From Pseudoalteromonas lipolytica (GTDB lineage Bacteria > Pseudomonadota > Gammaproteobacteria > Enterobacterales > Alteromonadaceae): DNA of 38,918 bases. Of the stretch, positions 6,179 through 14,112 are shown piece by piece. The notes beneath the pieces are model-generated. The model was given only the letters and a program-made list of their open reading frames with translations. It did not search any database and had not been told where the DNA came from. The DNA is taken from assembly GCF_900116435.1 (NCBI RefSeq), contig NZ_FPAZ01000019.1:49648-88565 (forward strand), in the 5' to 3' direction. The stretch's first letter is position 1; every line of letters starts with the position of its first letter. The position numbers were made by a program, and so were the translations under genes.

Positions 6179-7165
6179 ATGTCTGAGCATAAAGGAAAAA
6201 TAGCCAGTGCATTACTTATTATCTTAATTATTTTTTACGCGGTTTCGGTTTACTGGAGTAGTGAACCTGACCGTATGGATGTTGTAGGTAAGGCAAAGCA
6301 AGAAGCACAAATGCGTGGCGAAAAGTTTGTCACGGGGTACACCACTACGACAACGTTAATTAATGTAGCTAGTACATTATTGAATAAGCCCGGTGGTTAC
6401 TTGTCTAACGATATTATGCCACCGAGTGTCATGATGGATAATATGCCTGCATGGGAATATGGGGTGCTTGAAATGACGCGTGACCTTGTATTATCAATGC
6501 GTAAGGACTTTAGTCGTTCTCAGTCTCAATCAACAGAGCATGAAGCACTTAAAAAAGCGCAGCCGCAGTTTAACATCAGCTCCGAAGCATGGGCGTGGCC
6601 AAGCGCTGAAGCTGAATATCAAAAAGGCATTGATTTACTTGTTGTTTATCGCAGCCAAATTGCCGACCAAAATGACAGAGACAGCCAATTTTATGCACGC
6701 GCTGATAATTTACGTGGTTGGCTAAAAGAAGCCGAAAAGCGCCTAGGCAGTTTAAGTCAGCGTTTAAGTGCAAGTGTTGGTCAAGAACGCCTAAACACTG
6801 ACTTGGCCGGTGATACGGCTGCCCACCAAGCAACTTATGCACCATTGCAAAACCAAGTGAAAACGTCGTGGTGGGAAATTGATGATGTATTTTACGAATC
6901 ACGGGGAGCCACGTGGGCGCTGTTACACTTTTTACAGGCTGTTGAATACGATTTCGCAGATGTCTTAGAAAAGAAAAATGCCCGTGTTAGTCTACAACAA
7001 ATTATTCGTGAATTAGAAGCCACACAAGAAACGGTGTGGAGCCCAATGATTTTAAATGGCAGTGGTTTTGGTTTTGTTGCCAATCATTCACTGGTAATGG
7101 CAAATTATATTTCTCGAGCCAATGCGGCTCTAATTGAACTTAGCGAACTTTTAGCGCAAGGATAA
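6179..7165 (+). CDS. DUF2333 family membrane-anchored protein
   Basis: This 328-aa protein has one N-terminal membrane helix (about 8-26) and a large periplasmic part, as in the DUF2333 family of gammaproteobacteria. Recognisable segments include the GYTTTTTLINVASTLLNKPGGYLSNDI stretch (given by position about 53-79), MDNMPAWEYGVLEMTRDL, and the C-terminal WSPMILNGSGFGFVANHSLVM. The function of the family is unknown. AGGAGGT overlaps the stop codon of the copper chaperone gene, and only one base separates it from the outer-membrane protein gene. A role in the envelope is therefore plausible, but nothing in the sequence says which. Confidence 0.85.
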   Translation: MSEHKGKIASALLIILIIFYAVSVYWSSEPDRMDVVGKAKQEAQMRGEKFVTGYTTTTTLINVASTLLNKPGGYLSNDIMPPSVMMDNMPAWEYGVLEMTRDLVLSMRKDFSRSQSQSTEHEALKKAQPQFNISSEAWAWPSAEAEYQKGIDLLVVYRSQIADQNDRDSQFYARADNLRGWLKEAEKRLGSLSQRLSASVGQERLNTDLAGDTAAHQATYAPLQNQVKTSWWEIDDVFYESRGATWALLHFLQAVEYDFADVLEKKNARVSLQQIIRELEATQETVWSPMILNGSGFGFVANHSLVMANYISRANAALIELSELLAQG

Positions 7166-7166
7166 A

Positions 7167-7943
7167 ATGATGAAAAAGTACTGTTTAGCGGCCGCGCTTT
7201 CGATGGCCTGTTTAGCTCCTACAGCTCAAGCTGACACTCTATTAGGTTTATACCTTGGGGTAGATGGCTGGCAATCAGATAATAGCGGTAGCTTTGCTCA
7301 AGACGGTAATTTACAAAGTTTTAATTTTGAAGATGAGACTTTCACAAGCTACTATGCAGCACTAGAACACCCAGTGCCTTTAGTGCCTAACATCAAATTA
7401 AAATACACAGAGCTTGAGCTGAATGGCTCAACAATATTGGATGATGACCGTTCATTCAGTTTTGGTGGTTCAGATTATGTTGTTGGTACGCAAGTAGGCA
7501 CTGTCAGTGACCTTTCTCACGTTGATTACATTCTTTACTACGAAATTTTCGATAATGATTTAGTGTCGATTGATTTAGGTGTGAACGCCAAGCAATTTGA
7601 CGGTGATATTGTTGTGACAGGCACCTCGCAAGACGGTGGCCCAAACACAACAGAACGTGTTGATTTCTCTGGTTTTGTTCCTCTTGTATACGGCCGCGCA
7701 GAAGTGGGTTTACCGTTTACAGGTTTAAGTGTTTTCTTTGAAGGCAGCTTATTAGCGATTGATGACAGCAAAGTACAAGACTACCAAGCCGGTATTGCGT
7801 ATGCGTTGCTTGATAATCTTGCTATCGATTTAGATGTTAAAGCGGGCTACCGTTCAATGACATTAGAATTGGATGATATTGATGATATCTATACGGATTT
7901 AGATGCGTCAGGCCCATTTGCGGGTATCCAAATTCACTTTTAA
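7167..7943 (+). CDS. TIGR04219-type outer-membrane beta-barrel protein
   Basis: This 258-aa protein has a signal peptide (1-22, AQA-DT) and alternating hydrophobic strands. It ends with the terminal phenylalanine signature IQIHF recognised by the BAM complex. TLLGLYLGVDGWQSDNSGSF at the mature N-terminus is typical of the TIGR04219 family of small barrels in marine gammaproteobacteria, whose function is unknown. It is the last gene of the operon with the PCu(A)C chaperone and the DUF2333 protein. A tandem ATGATG start follows AAGGA. Confidence 0.82.
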   Translation: MMKKYCLAAALSMACLAPTAQADTLLGLYLGVDGWQSDNSGSFAQDGNLQSFNFEDETFTSYYAALEHPVPLVPNIKLKYTELELNGSTILDDDRSFSFGGSDYVVGTQVGTVSDLSHVDYILYYEIFDNDLVSIDLGVNAKQFDGDIVVTGTSQDGGPNTTERVDFSGFVPLVYGRAEVGLPFTGLSVFFEGSLLAIDDSKVQDYQAGIAYALLDNLAIDLDVKAGYRSMTLELDDIDDIYTDLDASGPFAGIQIHF

Positions 7944-7951
7944 TTGAGTAT

Positions 7952-7987
7952 GCTGGCAGGTTATTTTGTAGCTTGCCAGCTTATTTC
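7952..7987 (+). terminator. Probable terminator at the convergence of two genes
   Basis: GCTGGCAGG (7952-7960) and CTTGCCAGC (7972-7980) form a 9-bp stem with one G-T pair around an 11-nt loop, followed by TTATTTC. It overlaps the last codons of the convergent minus-strand gene, so both directions may use it. Confidence 0.5.
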
Positions 7988-8848
7988 AAACTCATCGTCT
8001 AATGAAGTTGTTAGTATTTGCTTATAAGCCTTATTGATAGGTGAGACGATCAGTTTTCTTAATTCATCCCCCGTTTGTGTAAACTTATAATAGCTCAATA
8101 CAAGGTCATTACTTTTAGCTTTTAAAATGAGTCGTTGATTCATAAAGCTTAGTGAGAGTTCTTGGCCAGCTTTCAATACTGCTGACTCTATTTCTTTACG
8201 ATACAATAAGTTGATATCCATCAACGTTAAAATGTCAGGAAAACTAACAGGGGTTTTACCCAAATTAAGGGAGACTTTGTTACCTTTTCTGAGTAAATCA
8301 AACAAGGATGGCTTTTTATAAAAGCCTAACAAAATTAGGTGACTGTTGTCTTTTTCGTTGTAGCCACATAGCGACGTGCTGCGTTGCAGTGCATCTGCTT
8401 CACGTTGTGTCATGTACTTAAGCGTTTGCAAACTCTTGATTGAAAATGTGCCTGGTGAGACGGTTTCACCAGCCAGTATTTTAGCCCATAGTTTTTGCAT
8501 CGAGATGTTTGCGGTGTCTTCACATAAACTAATAAATCGTTCTATCCAGTCTGAATCAGGCTGTTGTTGGCCTGTAACATCTGGGCAAAATGCCATCGCC
8601 ATTGCCATGATGGTTTCAATATTCTCTTGGCGCTTAATAAATTGAATTTCTTGGCGTGTTTGCGCTCGTTGCAGTAAGCTGGCTTCTGCATTTATTTTAT
8701 ACGCTAACTGCTGCTGCCCTTGTGAAGAGTAGCTGTCATCGCTGGGACTGTTGATTTTGACAGTCGATGACTTATGAATGGGATAACCAAGCTGGTTTTC
8801 AATGATATTAGCAAGATTAACTCTTGCCTGAGCCGCTTTGACTGTCAT
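7961..8848 (-). CDS. TIGR03899/DUF2806-like protein
   Basis: This protein of about 295 aa has the family hallmark LWAKILAGETVSPGTFSIKSLQ in the middle (given as one segment at about 120-140), preceded by RQEIQFIKRQENIETI and followed by TLKYMTQREADALQ. Such proteins are soluble and of unknown function; some family relatives are found near stress or mobile genes. I took the ATG at 8848; a TTG at 8857 is the alternative. The 5' end overlaps the upstream SRPBCC gene by 32 bp, so the two are translationally coupled. It ends inside the terminator of the convergent outer-membrane protein gene. Confidence 0.72.
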   Translation of the reverse strand: MTVKAAQARVNLANIIENQLGYPIHKSSTVKINSPSDDSYSSQGQQQLAYKINAEASLLQRAQTRQEIQFIKRQENIETIMAMAMAFCPDVTGQQQPDSDWIERFISLCEDTANISMQKLWAKILAGETVSPGTFSIKSLQTLKYMTQREADALQRSTSLCGYNEKDNSHLILLGFYKKPSLFDLLRKGNKVSLNLGKTPVSFPDILTLMDINLLYRKEIESAVLKAGQELSLSFMNQRLILKAKSNDLVLSYYKFTQTGDELRKLIVSPINKAYKQILTTSLDDEFEISWQATK

Positions 8849-9392
8849 CGGGAGCAATGGCCTTGTTGTTAGTAGCTAACTGCGCAGTGGTCTTAATATT
8901 ATTGAGCGCCAGTTTAACCGTGTTGTTAAGAATATATTGGCTTAGCAAAGCGAGGTAGCCGCCAATAATAGGGGTATTTACTTCACCATGTAGGGTGCAG
9001 ATAATCTCAACTTCACTGCCTTTACCAACATAGCTTATCGAACCTTGGGCAATATGTTCCTGATTAAACAAAATATTGAAAGTCATTTTATCTGGACTTA
9101 ACTGGGTGATTGTCATTTCACCTGAGCCAAACTTACTTTGCCAAAATTGATGAGCTCCAACGCCTTTACTTGGCTCAGCGACAGTAAACTTAATACTGGG
9201 ATCAACTGCTTGCCATGGTTGCCAACGTGGCCATTGTGTGAAATCGCTCACTAAGCTGGCTATTTCATCCGGCGCTGCTGTGACGTTAACCGACTTATTA
9301 ACGGTGTATTTTTGTGACAGCATTAGGCCAATTACCAAGGCGATTAGCGCACTGATAAACAGCGTTTTTAGGCATAAAATGAATAATTTAAT
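8817..9392 (-). CDS. Membrane-anchored SRPBCC (START-like) domain protein, probable ATT start
   Basis: The domain part (YTVNKSVNVTAAPDEIASLVSDF, given as a segment near residue 29-51, then WPRWQPWQ and FNILFN) is a polyketide cyclase/SRPBCC helix-grip fold that usually binds a hydrophobic ligand. The first standard start codons are a TTG at 9338 and an ATG at 9323, and neither has a ribosome site. Upstream the frame stays open to a TGA at 9404-9402 and encodes a complete hydrophobic helix, which this protein type normally has. GAGG lies seven bases before an ATT codon at 9392-9390, so I propose an ATT start, as in infC, giving 191 aa. The alternative is a short TTG form without most of the helix. 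Confidence 0.72.
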   Translation of the reverse strand: MKLFILCLKTLFISALIALVIGLMLSQKYTVNKSVNVTAAPDEIASLVSDFTQWPRWQPWQAVDPSIKFTVAEPSKGVGAHQFWQSKFGSGEMTITQLSPDKMTFNILFNQEHIAQGSISYVGKGSEVEIICTLHGEVNTPIIGGYLALLSQYILNNTVKLALNNIKTTAQLATNNKAIAPDDSQSGSGKS

Positions 9393-9425
9393 GATCCCAC
9401 CTCAGGCAATAATTTGATAGCTTTC

Positions 9426-9454
9426 ATAACATTATACGTATCATAGACTATAAT
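9426..9454 (+). promoter_or_regulatory. Predicted promoter of the DUF3369-EAL gene
   Basis: ATAACA (9426-9431, four of six -35 matches) and a perfect TATAAT (9449-9454) are separated by 17 bp. Transcription would begin near 9461, with a leader of about 117 nt. A copy of the repeat GTATCATAG lies within the spacer. Confidence 0.5.
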
Positions 9455-9459
9455 CTACA
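9431..9459 (-). promoter_or_regulatory. Predicted divergent promoter of the SRPBCC gene
   Basis: On the minus strand a perfect TATAAT (9436-9431) is preceded, after 17 bp, by TGTAGA (9459-9454). The promoter overlaps the plus-strand one almost completely, so the two transcripts probably share control. The leader to the proposed ATT start would be about 32 nt. Confidence 0.4.
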
Positions 9460-9488
9460 CAGTATAAGTTATCACTAATGTATCATAG
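9438..9488. repeat. Pair of direct GTATCATAG repeats in the divergent promoter region
   Basis: GTATCATAG occurs at 9438-9446 and 9480-9488, exactly 42 bp apart, equal to four helical turns. The first copy is inside the spacers of both divergent promoters. Related TATCA sequences also occur (TATCACT at 9470-9476, inverted AGTGATA at 9496-9502). This looks like an operator array, but no regulator can be named. Confidence 0.4.
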
Positions 9489-9577
9489 CCGAATAAGTGA
9501 TAGAATTTTAAGCAACACTGTAAACCGGAATTGAGCCATCGTTACTGTTTTACGCTGATTTGTCTAAGGAATTATTA

Positions 9578-11773
9578 ATGGCATCAGAATCTAACGACTT
9601 TTTGTTTAGTGACCAAGATGATGAGCCGCTATTGAGCGAAACAGTCTCAGAGTTTTGGGATGTCTTAATTGTTGACGATGATCCAGAAATACATTCAGTA
9701 ACAAAATTGGCGCTCTCAGGCGTTGAGTTTTGGGATAAAGGTCTGCGTTTTCATCATGCGTATTCTGGGGCAGAAGCACTTTCTGTGCTTAAAAATAATC
9801 ATTCAATTTCCGTTGTATTACTGGATGTAGTTATGGAATCTGATGATGCGGGCTTGCAAGTTGTGAAGCAAGTTAGAGAGTCCCTCAATAATCATAATGT
9901 GCGCATTATTTTGCGCACGGGTCAACCAGGCTACGCACCAGAAGAAAAAGTAATTCGTGAATACGACATCAACGACTATAAAACAAAAACAGAGCTTACA
10001 CGCAGTAAGCTTATTACTGCGCTCGTGACGGCGATTCGTTCTTATGAGCAGGTTTGTCAGCTGGAGTTTCAAAGTCGAGCACTCAATAACATCCTCTATG
10101 CCTCAAAAGCTATTTTAGGTTTCACAGATATCAAAGCGTTTACCATGGCGGTAATAAAGCAGCTTTCATTTATTTTAGAGTGTGAGCCACAAGGGTTGCT
10201 ATGCGGATCATTAGACGATGATAACCAAGTCTGTGTGCTTGGTGGTTGTGTCGAATACAACGAGTTTATTGGCCAAGGTGTTGAGCAGTTAGACAATGGG
10301 CGTATCATTTTACAGGTGAAAAACTGTTTAGAGCAGGGCACACATCAACACACTGAAATTGATAGCACTTACCTACTAAAAAGTAAAAATCGCCAAGCCG
10401 CTATATACTTAGAGACCGCACATATCCCGAGTGAGTCGCAGTTACAATTTGCAGAAATATTTCTCACCAATGTGAGTGTGGGACTTGATAATGTGCGTTT
10501 GTTTAACCGTTTACGTGATGCGGCTTATAAAGATACGTTAACCGGCCTTTCTAATCGCAATGATTTTATGAACAAGGTTGAGCGTTTTTATCATCCTGGT
10601 AAAAATGATTATGTTTTTTTACTGATCGACGTTGCGCAGTTTTCAGATATTAACAATGGGTTAGGCCAAGAAATTGGCAATTTAATACTCGTTGCTATCG
10701 TTGACAGGTTACGTCAAGAGTATCCTCAAGCTGAGTTGATATCGCGAATTGGTGCCGATGTATTTGGCTTATTACTGCCAAAAGAGCAATGTGACATTGA
10801 GATGTTATGTGAGCATTTAAGCTTGCCATTCAATGCGGGTGAGCACATTTTGCCGATCAATTTTAAAATTGGTATGTGCTGCCAAGGGGATTTCAAGCCA
10901 TCAGGTATCGAAACCCTAAAGCTCGGTTATATTGCATTAAATCAAGCAAAAAAACAGTCGATGGAAGCTGTTATTACTTATACGCCTGACATGGAAGAGC
11001 AAATGGCATGGCGGTTAGGCATTATCAGACAGCTTCGCCAAGATTTTGAACAGCGTAAACTCGAAGTGTGGTTTCAGCCACAACTCGATTTGAAAACATT
11101 AGACATCATAGGATGTGAAGCTTTATTGCGATGGCCCTCAGGTAATGGCCAGTACATTTCACCCGCCATATTTGTGCCGATGGCTGAAGATGCGGGTTTA
11201 ATTGTCGAAATAGGTCAGTGGGTATTAGAGCAAGCATGCATGCAGCAAAAGCGTTTGGAGCAACTCGGTTTTGCAATTAGCATTGCAGTCAATGTCTCGG
11301 TGCCGCAATTTAAAGTGAAAGGTTATGCGCAGCGCGTAAAAGACACCTTAATTAATTACCAAGTTGAACCAAAGTTTATTGAGCTTGAAGTAACCGAGAG
11401 CGTTGTAATGGACGAACTTAGTAATGTTATTACGATGTTGCAGGAGCTTAAAGACTTTGGGATCGAAATTGCTATCGATGACTTTGGTACAGGCTTTTCA
11501 TCGTTAAGTTATTTACAACGCTTACCACTCGATCGACTAAAAATAGACAGGGCATTTATCAAAGACCTTCCCGGTGAAGATTGTGAAGCCATTGCGGCGT
11601 TAATTATTTCTTTAGGCGCAAGATTAGGGTTGAAAACGATTGCTGAAGGAGTTGAAACACAAGCCCAAGCAGACTATTTAAGTGAACTTGGTTGCGATGA
11701 AGTGCAAGGCTTTATGTACGCTAAACCTATGCCAGAGAAAGAGTTAATTACGTATTTACAAGCTAAGCACTAA
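9578..11773 (+). CDS. Response regulator with DUF3369, degenerate GGDEF and intact EAL domain (cyclic-di-GMP phosphodiesterase)
   Basis: This 731-aa cytoplasmic protein has a receiver domain (about 27-155; acidic D33-D35, phospho-acceptor D83, K135 region), a DUF3369 sensor-like domain (about 165-310), a GGDEF domain (from D319) and an EAL domain (about 490-731). The GGDEF signature is replaced by GADVF (392-396), so cyclase activity is unlikely. The EAL domain keeps E514-A515-L516, NVSVPQF, the ELEVTES loop, IDDFGTGFSS and TIAEGVET, so it should hydrolyse cyclic-di-GMP. I chose the ATG at 9578 because AAGGA precedes it. No sensor kinase is adjacent; the gene is a single-gene unit closed by a terminator. 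Confidence 0.92.
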   Translation: MASESNDFLFSDQDDEPLLSETVSEFWDVLIVDDDPEIHSVTKLALSGVEFWDKGLRFHHAYSGAEALSVLKNNHSISVVLLDVVMESDDAGLQVVKQVRESLNNHNVRIILRTGQPGYAPEEKVIREYDINDYKTKTELTRSKLITALVTAIRSYEQVCQLEFQSRALNNILYASKAILGFTDIKAFTMAVIKQLSFILECEPQGLLCGSLDDDNQVCVLGGCVEYNEFIGQGVEQLDNGRIILQVKNCLEQGTHQHTEIDSTYLLKSKNRQAAIYLETAHIPSESQLQFAEIFLTNVSVGLDNVRLFNRLRDAAYKDTLTGLSNRNDFMNKVERFYHPGKNDYVFLLIDVAQFSDINNGLGQEIGNLILVAIVDRLRQEYPQAELISRIGADVFGLLLPKEQCDIEMLCEHLSLPFNAGEHILPINFKIGMCCQGDFKPSGIETLKLGYIALNQAKKQSMEAVITYTPDMEEQMAWRLGIIRQLRQDFEQRKLEVWFQPQLDLKTLDIIGCEALLRWPSGNGQYISPAIFVPMAEDAGLIVEIGQWVLEQACMQQKRLEQLGFAISIAVNVSVPQFKVKGYAQRVKDTLINYQVEPKFIELEVTESVVMDELSNVITMLQELKDFGIEIAIDDFGTGFSSLSYLQRLPLDRLKIDRAFIKDLPGEDCEAIAALIISLGARLGLKTIAEGVETQAQADYLSELGCDEVQGFMYAKPMPEKELITYLQAKH

Positions 11774-11800
11774 TTGGCTTTGATAAAACTCAACGATTTA

Positions 11801-11834
11801 AAAGCGCCCTTCCATTTGAAGGGCGTTTTGTTTT
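11801..11834 (+). terminator. Rho-independent terminator of the DUF3369-EAL gene
   Basis: CGCCCTTC (11805-11812) and GAAGGGCG (11818-11825) form a perfect 8-bp stem with loop CATTT, extended by AAA/TTT, followed by TTTTGTTTT. Confidence 0.93.
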
Positions 11835-11858
11835 CTATAATAATCCTTAAGAGTGGGG

Positions 11859-11864
11859 TATAAT
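11859..11864 (+). promoter_or_regulatory. Probable -10 element of ygiQ
   Basis: A perfect TATAAT lies 31 bp before the chosen ATG of ygiQ, within a small GGGG/CCCC inverted repeat (11855-11871). I see no good -35 hexamer, so this is a moderate call. Confidence 0.4.
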
Positions 11865-11894
11865 TCGCCCCTTTTTGGTAGCAGAGTACATTTT

Positions 11895-14072
11895 ATGAGC
11901 GCATTAAAAGCCGAGCGTGGCCTGTTTTCTTACCCTAAGTATTGGGCCGAATGCTATGGCACAGCGCCATTTTTACCAACCACCCGAGCAGAAATGGATG
12001 CGCTAGGCTGGGACAGCTGTGATGTCATTATTGTCAGTGGTGATGCCTATGTAGACCACCCAAGCTTTGGAATGGCTGTTATCGGGCGCATGCTTGAATC
12101 ACAAGGTTTTCGCGTTGGTATTATTGCCCAGCCAGATTGGAATTCTAAAGATGCTTTTATGACACTTGGAAAACCAAACCTCTTTTTTGGGGTGACTGCG
12201 GGCAATATGGACTCAATGATCAATCGTTATACTGCCGAAAAACGTATGCGTCATGACGATGCTTACACACCTGGTAATGTTGGGGGAAAGCGTCCTGACC
12301 GTGCAGTTGTTGTTTATAGTCAGCGTTGTCGTGAAGCGTATAAAGATGTGCCATTAGTGATTGGTGGTATTGAAGCGAGTTTACGCCGTATTGCGCATTA
12401 TGATTACTGGCAAGAAAAAGTGCGCCGAAGCATATTGTTCGACGCCAAAGCTGATATTTTGATCTACGGTAATGCTGAGCGTCCATTGGTCGAGGTTGCT
12501 CATCGTATTGCAGCCGGTGAGAGTGTCGATTCAATTCAAGACATTCGTGGTACCGCGGTTATTCGTAAAGAGCCATTACCAGGGTGGCGCGGCAGTGATT
12601 CAACAGCCATCGATAAAATTGGCAAAATTGACCCGATCCCTAATCCGTATGGTGCGGATGATGTTGGCTGCAGTAAATCTGAATTTAAACAAGCCGGTAT
12701 TGATTTAAGTGTTGAGGCGGCAAAGCCGATAACAATTCAGCCTGCGCGTCCTAAGCCTTGGGAAAAAACCTATGTTAAGTTGCCAGCTTATGAGCAAGTA
12801 AGTGTAAACAAGCCTTTGTATGCGCATGCATCACGTATTTTACACCAAGAAACAAATCCCGGATGTGCACGTGCATTATTTCAGCGCCATGGCGATCGCT
12901 CTATTTGGGTTAATCCGCCGGCTTTTCCGCTTGAAACAGAAGAGATGGATGGCGTTTTTGGTTTGCCATATCAACGTATTCCACATCCAAGTTATGGTGA
13001 TGAAAAAATTCCTGCTTACGAGATGATCAAAACGTCCGTGAATATCATGCGAGGCTGTTTTGGTGGGTGTTCATTTTGTTCGATTACTGAACATGAAGGA
13101 CGTATTATCCAAAGTCGCTCGGAGCAATCTATCATTGACGAAATTGAACAAATTCGTGACAAGGTGCCAGGGTTTACAGGGGTTATCTCTGACTTAGGCG
13201 GCCCAACAGCGAACATGTATAAATTACGTTGTAAGAGTAAAAAAGCAGAAAGTACATGCCGTCGTTTATCGTGTGTTTACCCTGATATTTGTAAACATAT
13301 GGACACCGACCACACGCCGACGATTGAGTTATATAAAAAAGCACGTGATGTAAAAGGGATTAAAAAGATCTTAATTGCATCGGGTGTGCGTTACGATTTA
13401 GCCGTTGAAGACCCTCGCTATGTTAAAGAGCTGGTCACTCACCATGTTGGTGGTTACTTGAAAATCGCACCGGAACACACCGAAGATGGCCCGTTATCGA
13501 AAATGATGAAGCCAGGTATGGGCGCTTACGACAAGTTTAAAGAGTTGTTTGATAAATACTCGAAAGAGGCAGGTAAAAAGCAGTATTTGATCCCGTATTT
13601 CATCTCAGCTCACCCAGGCACCAAAGATGAAGACATGGTGAATATGGCGCTGTGGTTAAAATCGAATGACTTTAAGCTTGATCAAGTTCAGAACTTTTAT
13701 CCTTCACCCATGGCGAATGCGACGACAATCTATCATACCGAGATGAACTCGTTGCGTAATATTAAAAATAACACGGAGCAAGTACCTGTTCCAAAAGGGG
13801 CACGTCAGCGTCGTCTGCATAAGGCAATTTTGCGTTACCATGATCCGGCTGGTTGGCCGATGATCCGTGAAGCTCTTAAAAAAATGGGTAAAGCGAATCT
13901 CATTGGTAAAGGCCCTCATTGTTTAGTTCCTGAGGAAGGGCGCAATGAAAAGGCTGCTAAAGGGAAAGGGCGCACAGGCCGAGCTGCACTAACCCGACAC
14001 ACAGGTTTTAGCCAATTTAAGAAGGCGAACACCAAACCGCGTGTTGGTAAAAATAAGCAACGAGCAACATAG
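11895..14072 (+). CDS. ygiQ: YgiQ family radical SAM protein
   Basis: This 725-aa protein is close to E. coli YgiQ over its entire length, from LFSYPKYWAECYGTAPFLP to the basic C-terminal tail. The N-terminal third is a B12-binding-like UPF0313 domain. The radical-SAM cluster is C388-x3-C392-x2-C395 in GCFGGCSFC, which ligates the 4Fe-4S centre. IVSGDAYVDHPSFGM and GGYLKIAPEHTEDGPLSKMM are family signatures. The substrate is unknown. The ATG at 11895 begins the conserved region; an in-frame upstream start at 11853 would fall on the predicted promoter. It is monocistronic, between two terminators. Confidence 0.95.
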   Translation: MSALKAERGLFSYPKYWAECYGTAPFLPTTRAEMDALGWDSCDVIIVSGDAYVDHPSFGMAVIGRMLESQGFRVGIIAQPDWNSKDAFMTLGKPNLFFGVTAGNMDSMINRYTAEKRMRHDDAYTPGNVGGKRPDRAVVVYSQRCREAYKDVPLVIGGIEASLRRIAHYDYWQEKVRRSILFDAKADILIYGNAERPLVEVAHRIAAGESVDSIQDIRGTAVIRKEPLPGWRGSDSTAIDKIGKIDPIPNPYGADDVGCSKSEFKQAGIDLSVEAAKPITIQPARPKPWEKTYVKLPAYEQVSVNKPLYAHASRILHQETNPGCARALFQRHGDRSIWVNPPAFPLETEEMDGVFGLPYQRIPHPSYGDEKIPAYEMIKTSVNIMRGCFGGCSFCSITEHEGRIIQSRSEQSIIDEIEQIRDKVPGFTGVISDLGGPTANMYKLRCKSKKAESTCRRLSCVYPDICKHMDTDHTPTIELYKKARDVKGIKKILIASGVRYDLAVEDPRYVKELVTHHVGGYLKIAPEHTEDGPLSKMMKPGMGAYDKFKELFDKYSKEAGKKQYLIPYFISAHPGTKDEDMVNMALWLKSNDFKLDQVQNFYPSPMANATTIYHTEMNSLRNIKNNTEQVPVPKGARQRRLHKAILRYHDPAGWPMIREALKKMGKANLIGKGPHCLVPEEGRNEKAAKGKGRTGRAALTRHTGFSQFKKANTKPRVGKNKQRAT

Positions 14073-14084
14073 ATTATACAAAGC

Positions 14085-14109
14085 AAAACGGCCCACAAGG
14101 GCCGTTTTT
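14085..14109. terminator. Bidirectional terminator between ygiQ and mgtE
   Basis: AAAACGGCCC (14085-14094) and GGGCCGTTTT (14099-14108) form a 10-bp stem with loop ACAA. It is followed by T-runs when read in either direction and serves the two convergent genes. Confidence 0.93.
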
Positions 14110-14112
14110 AGT

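Noticed and set aside
10096..10341. An antisense frame inside the DUF3369-EAL gene
   Set aside because: It is one of many shadow frames without a ribosome site; none has domain-like content.
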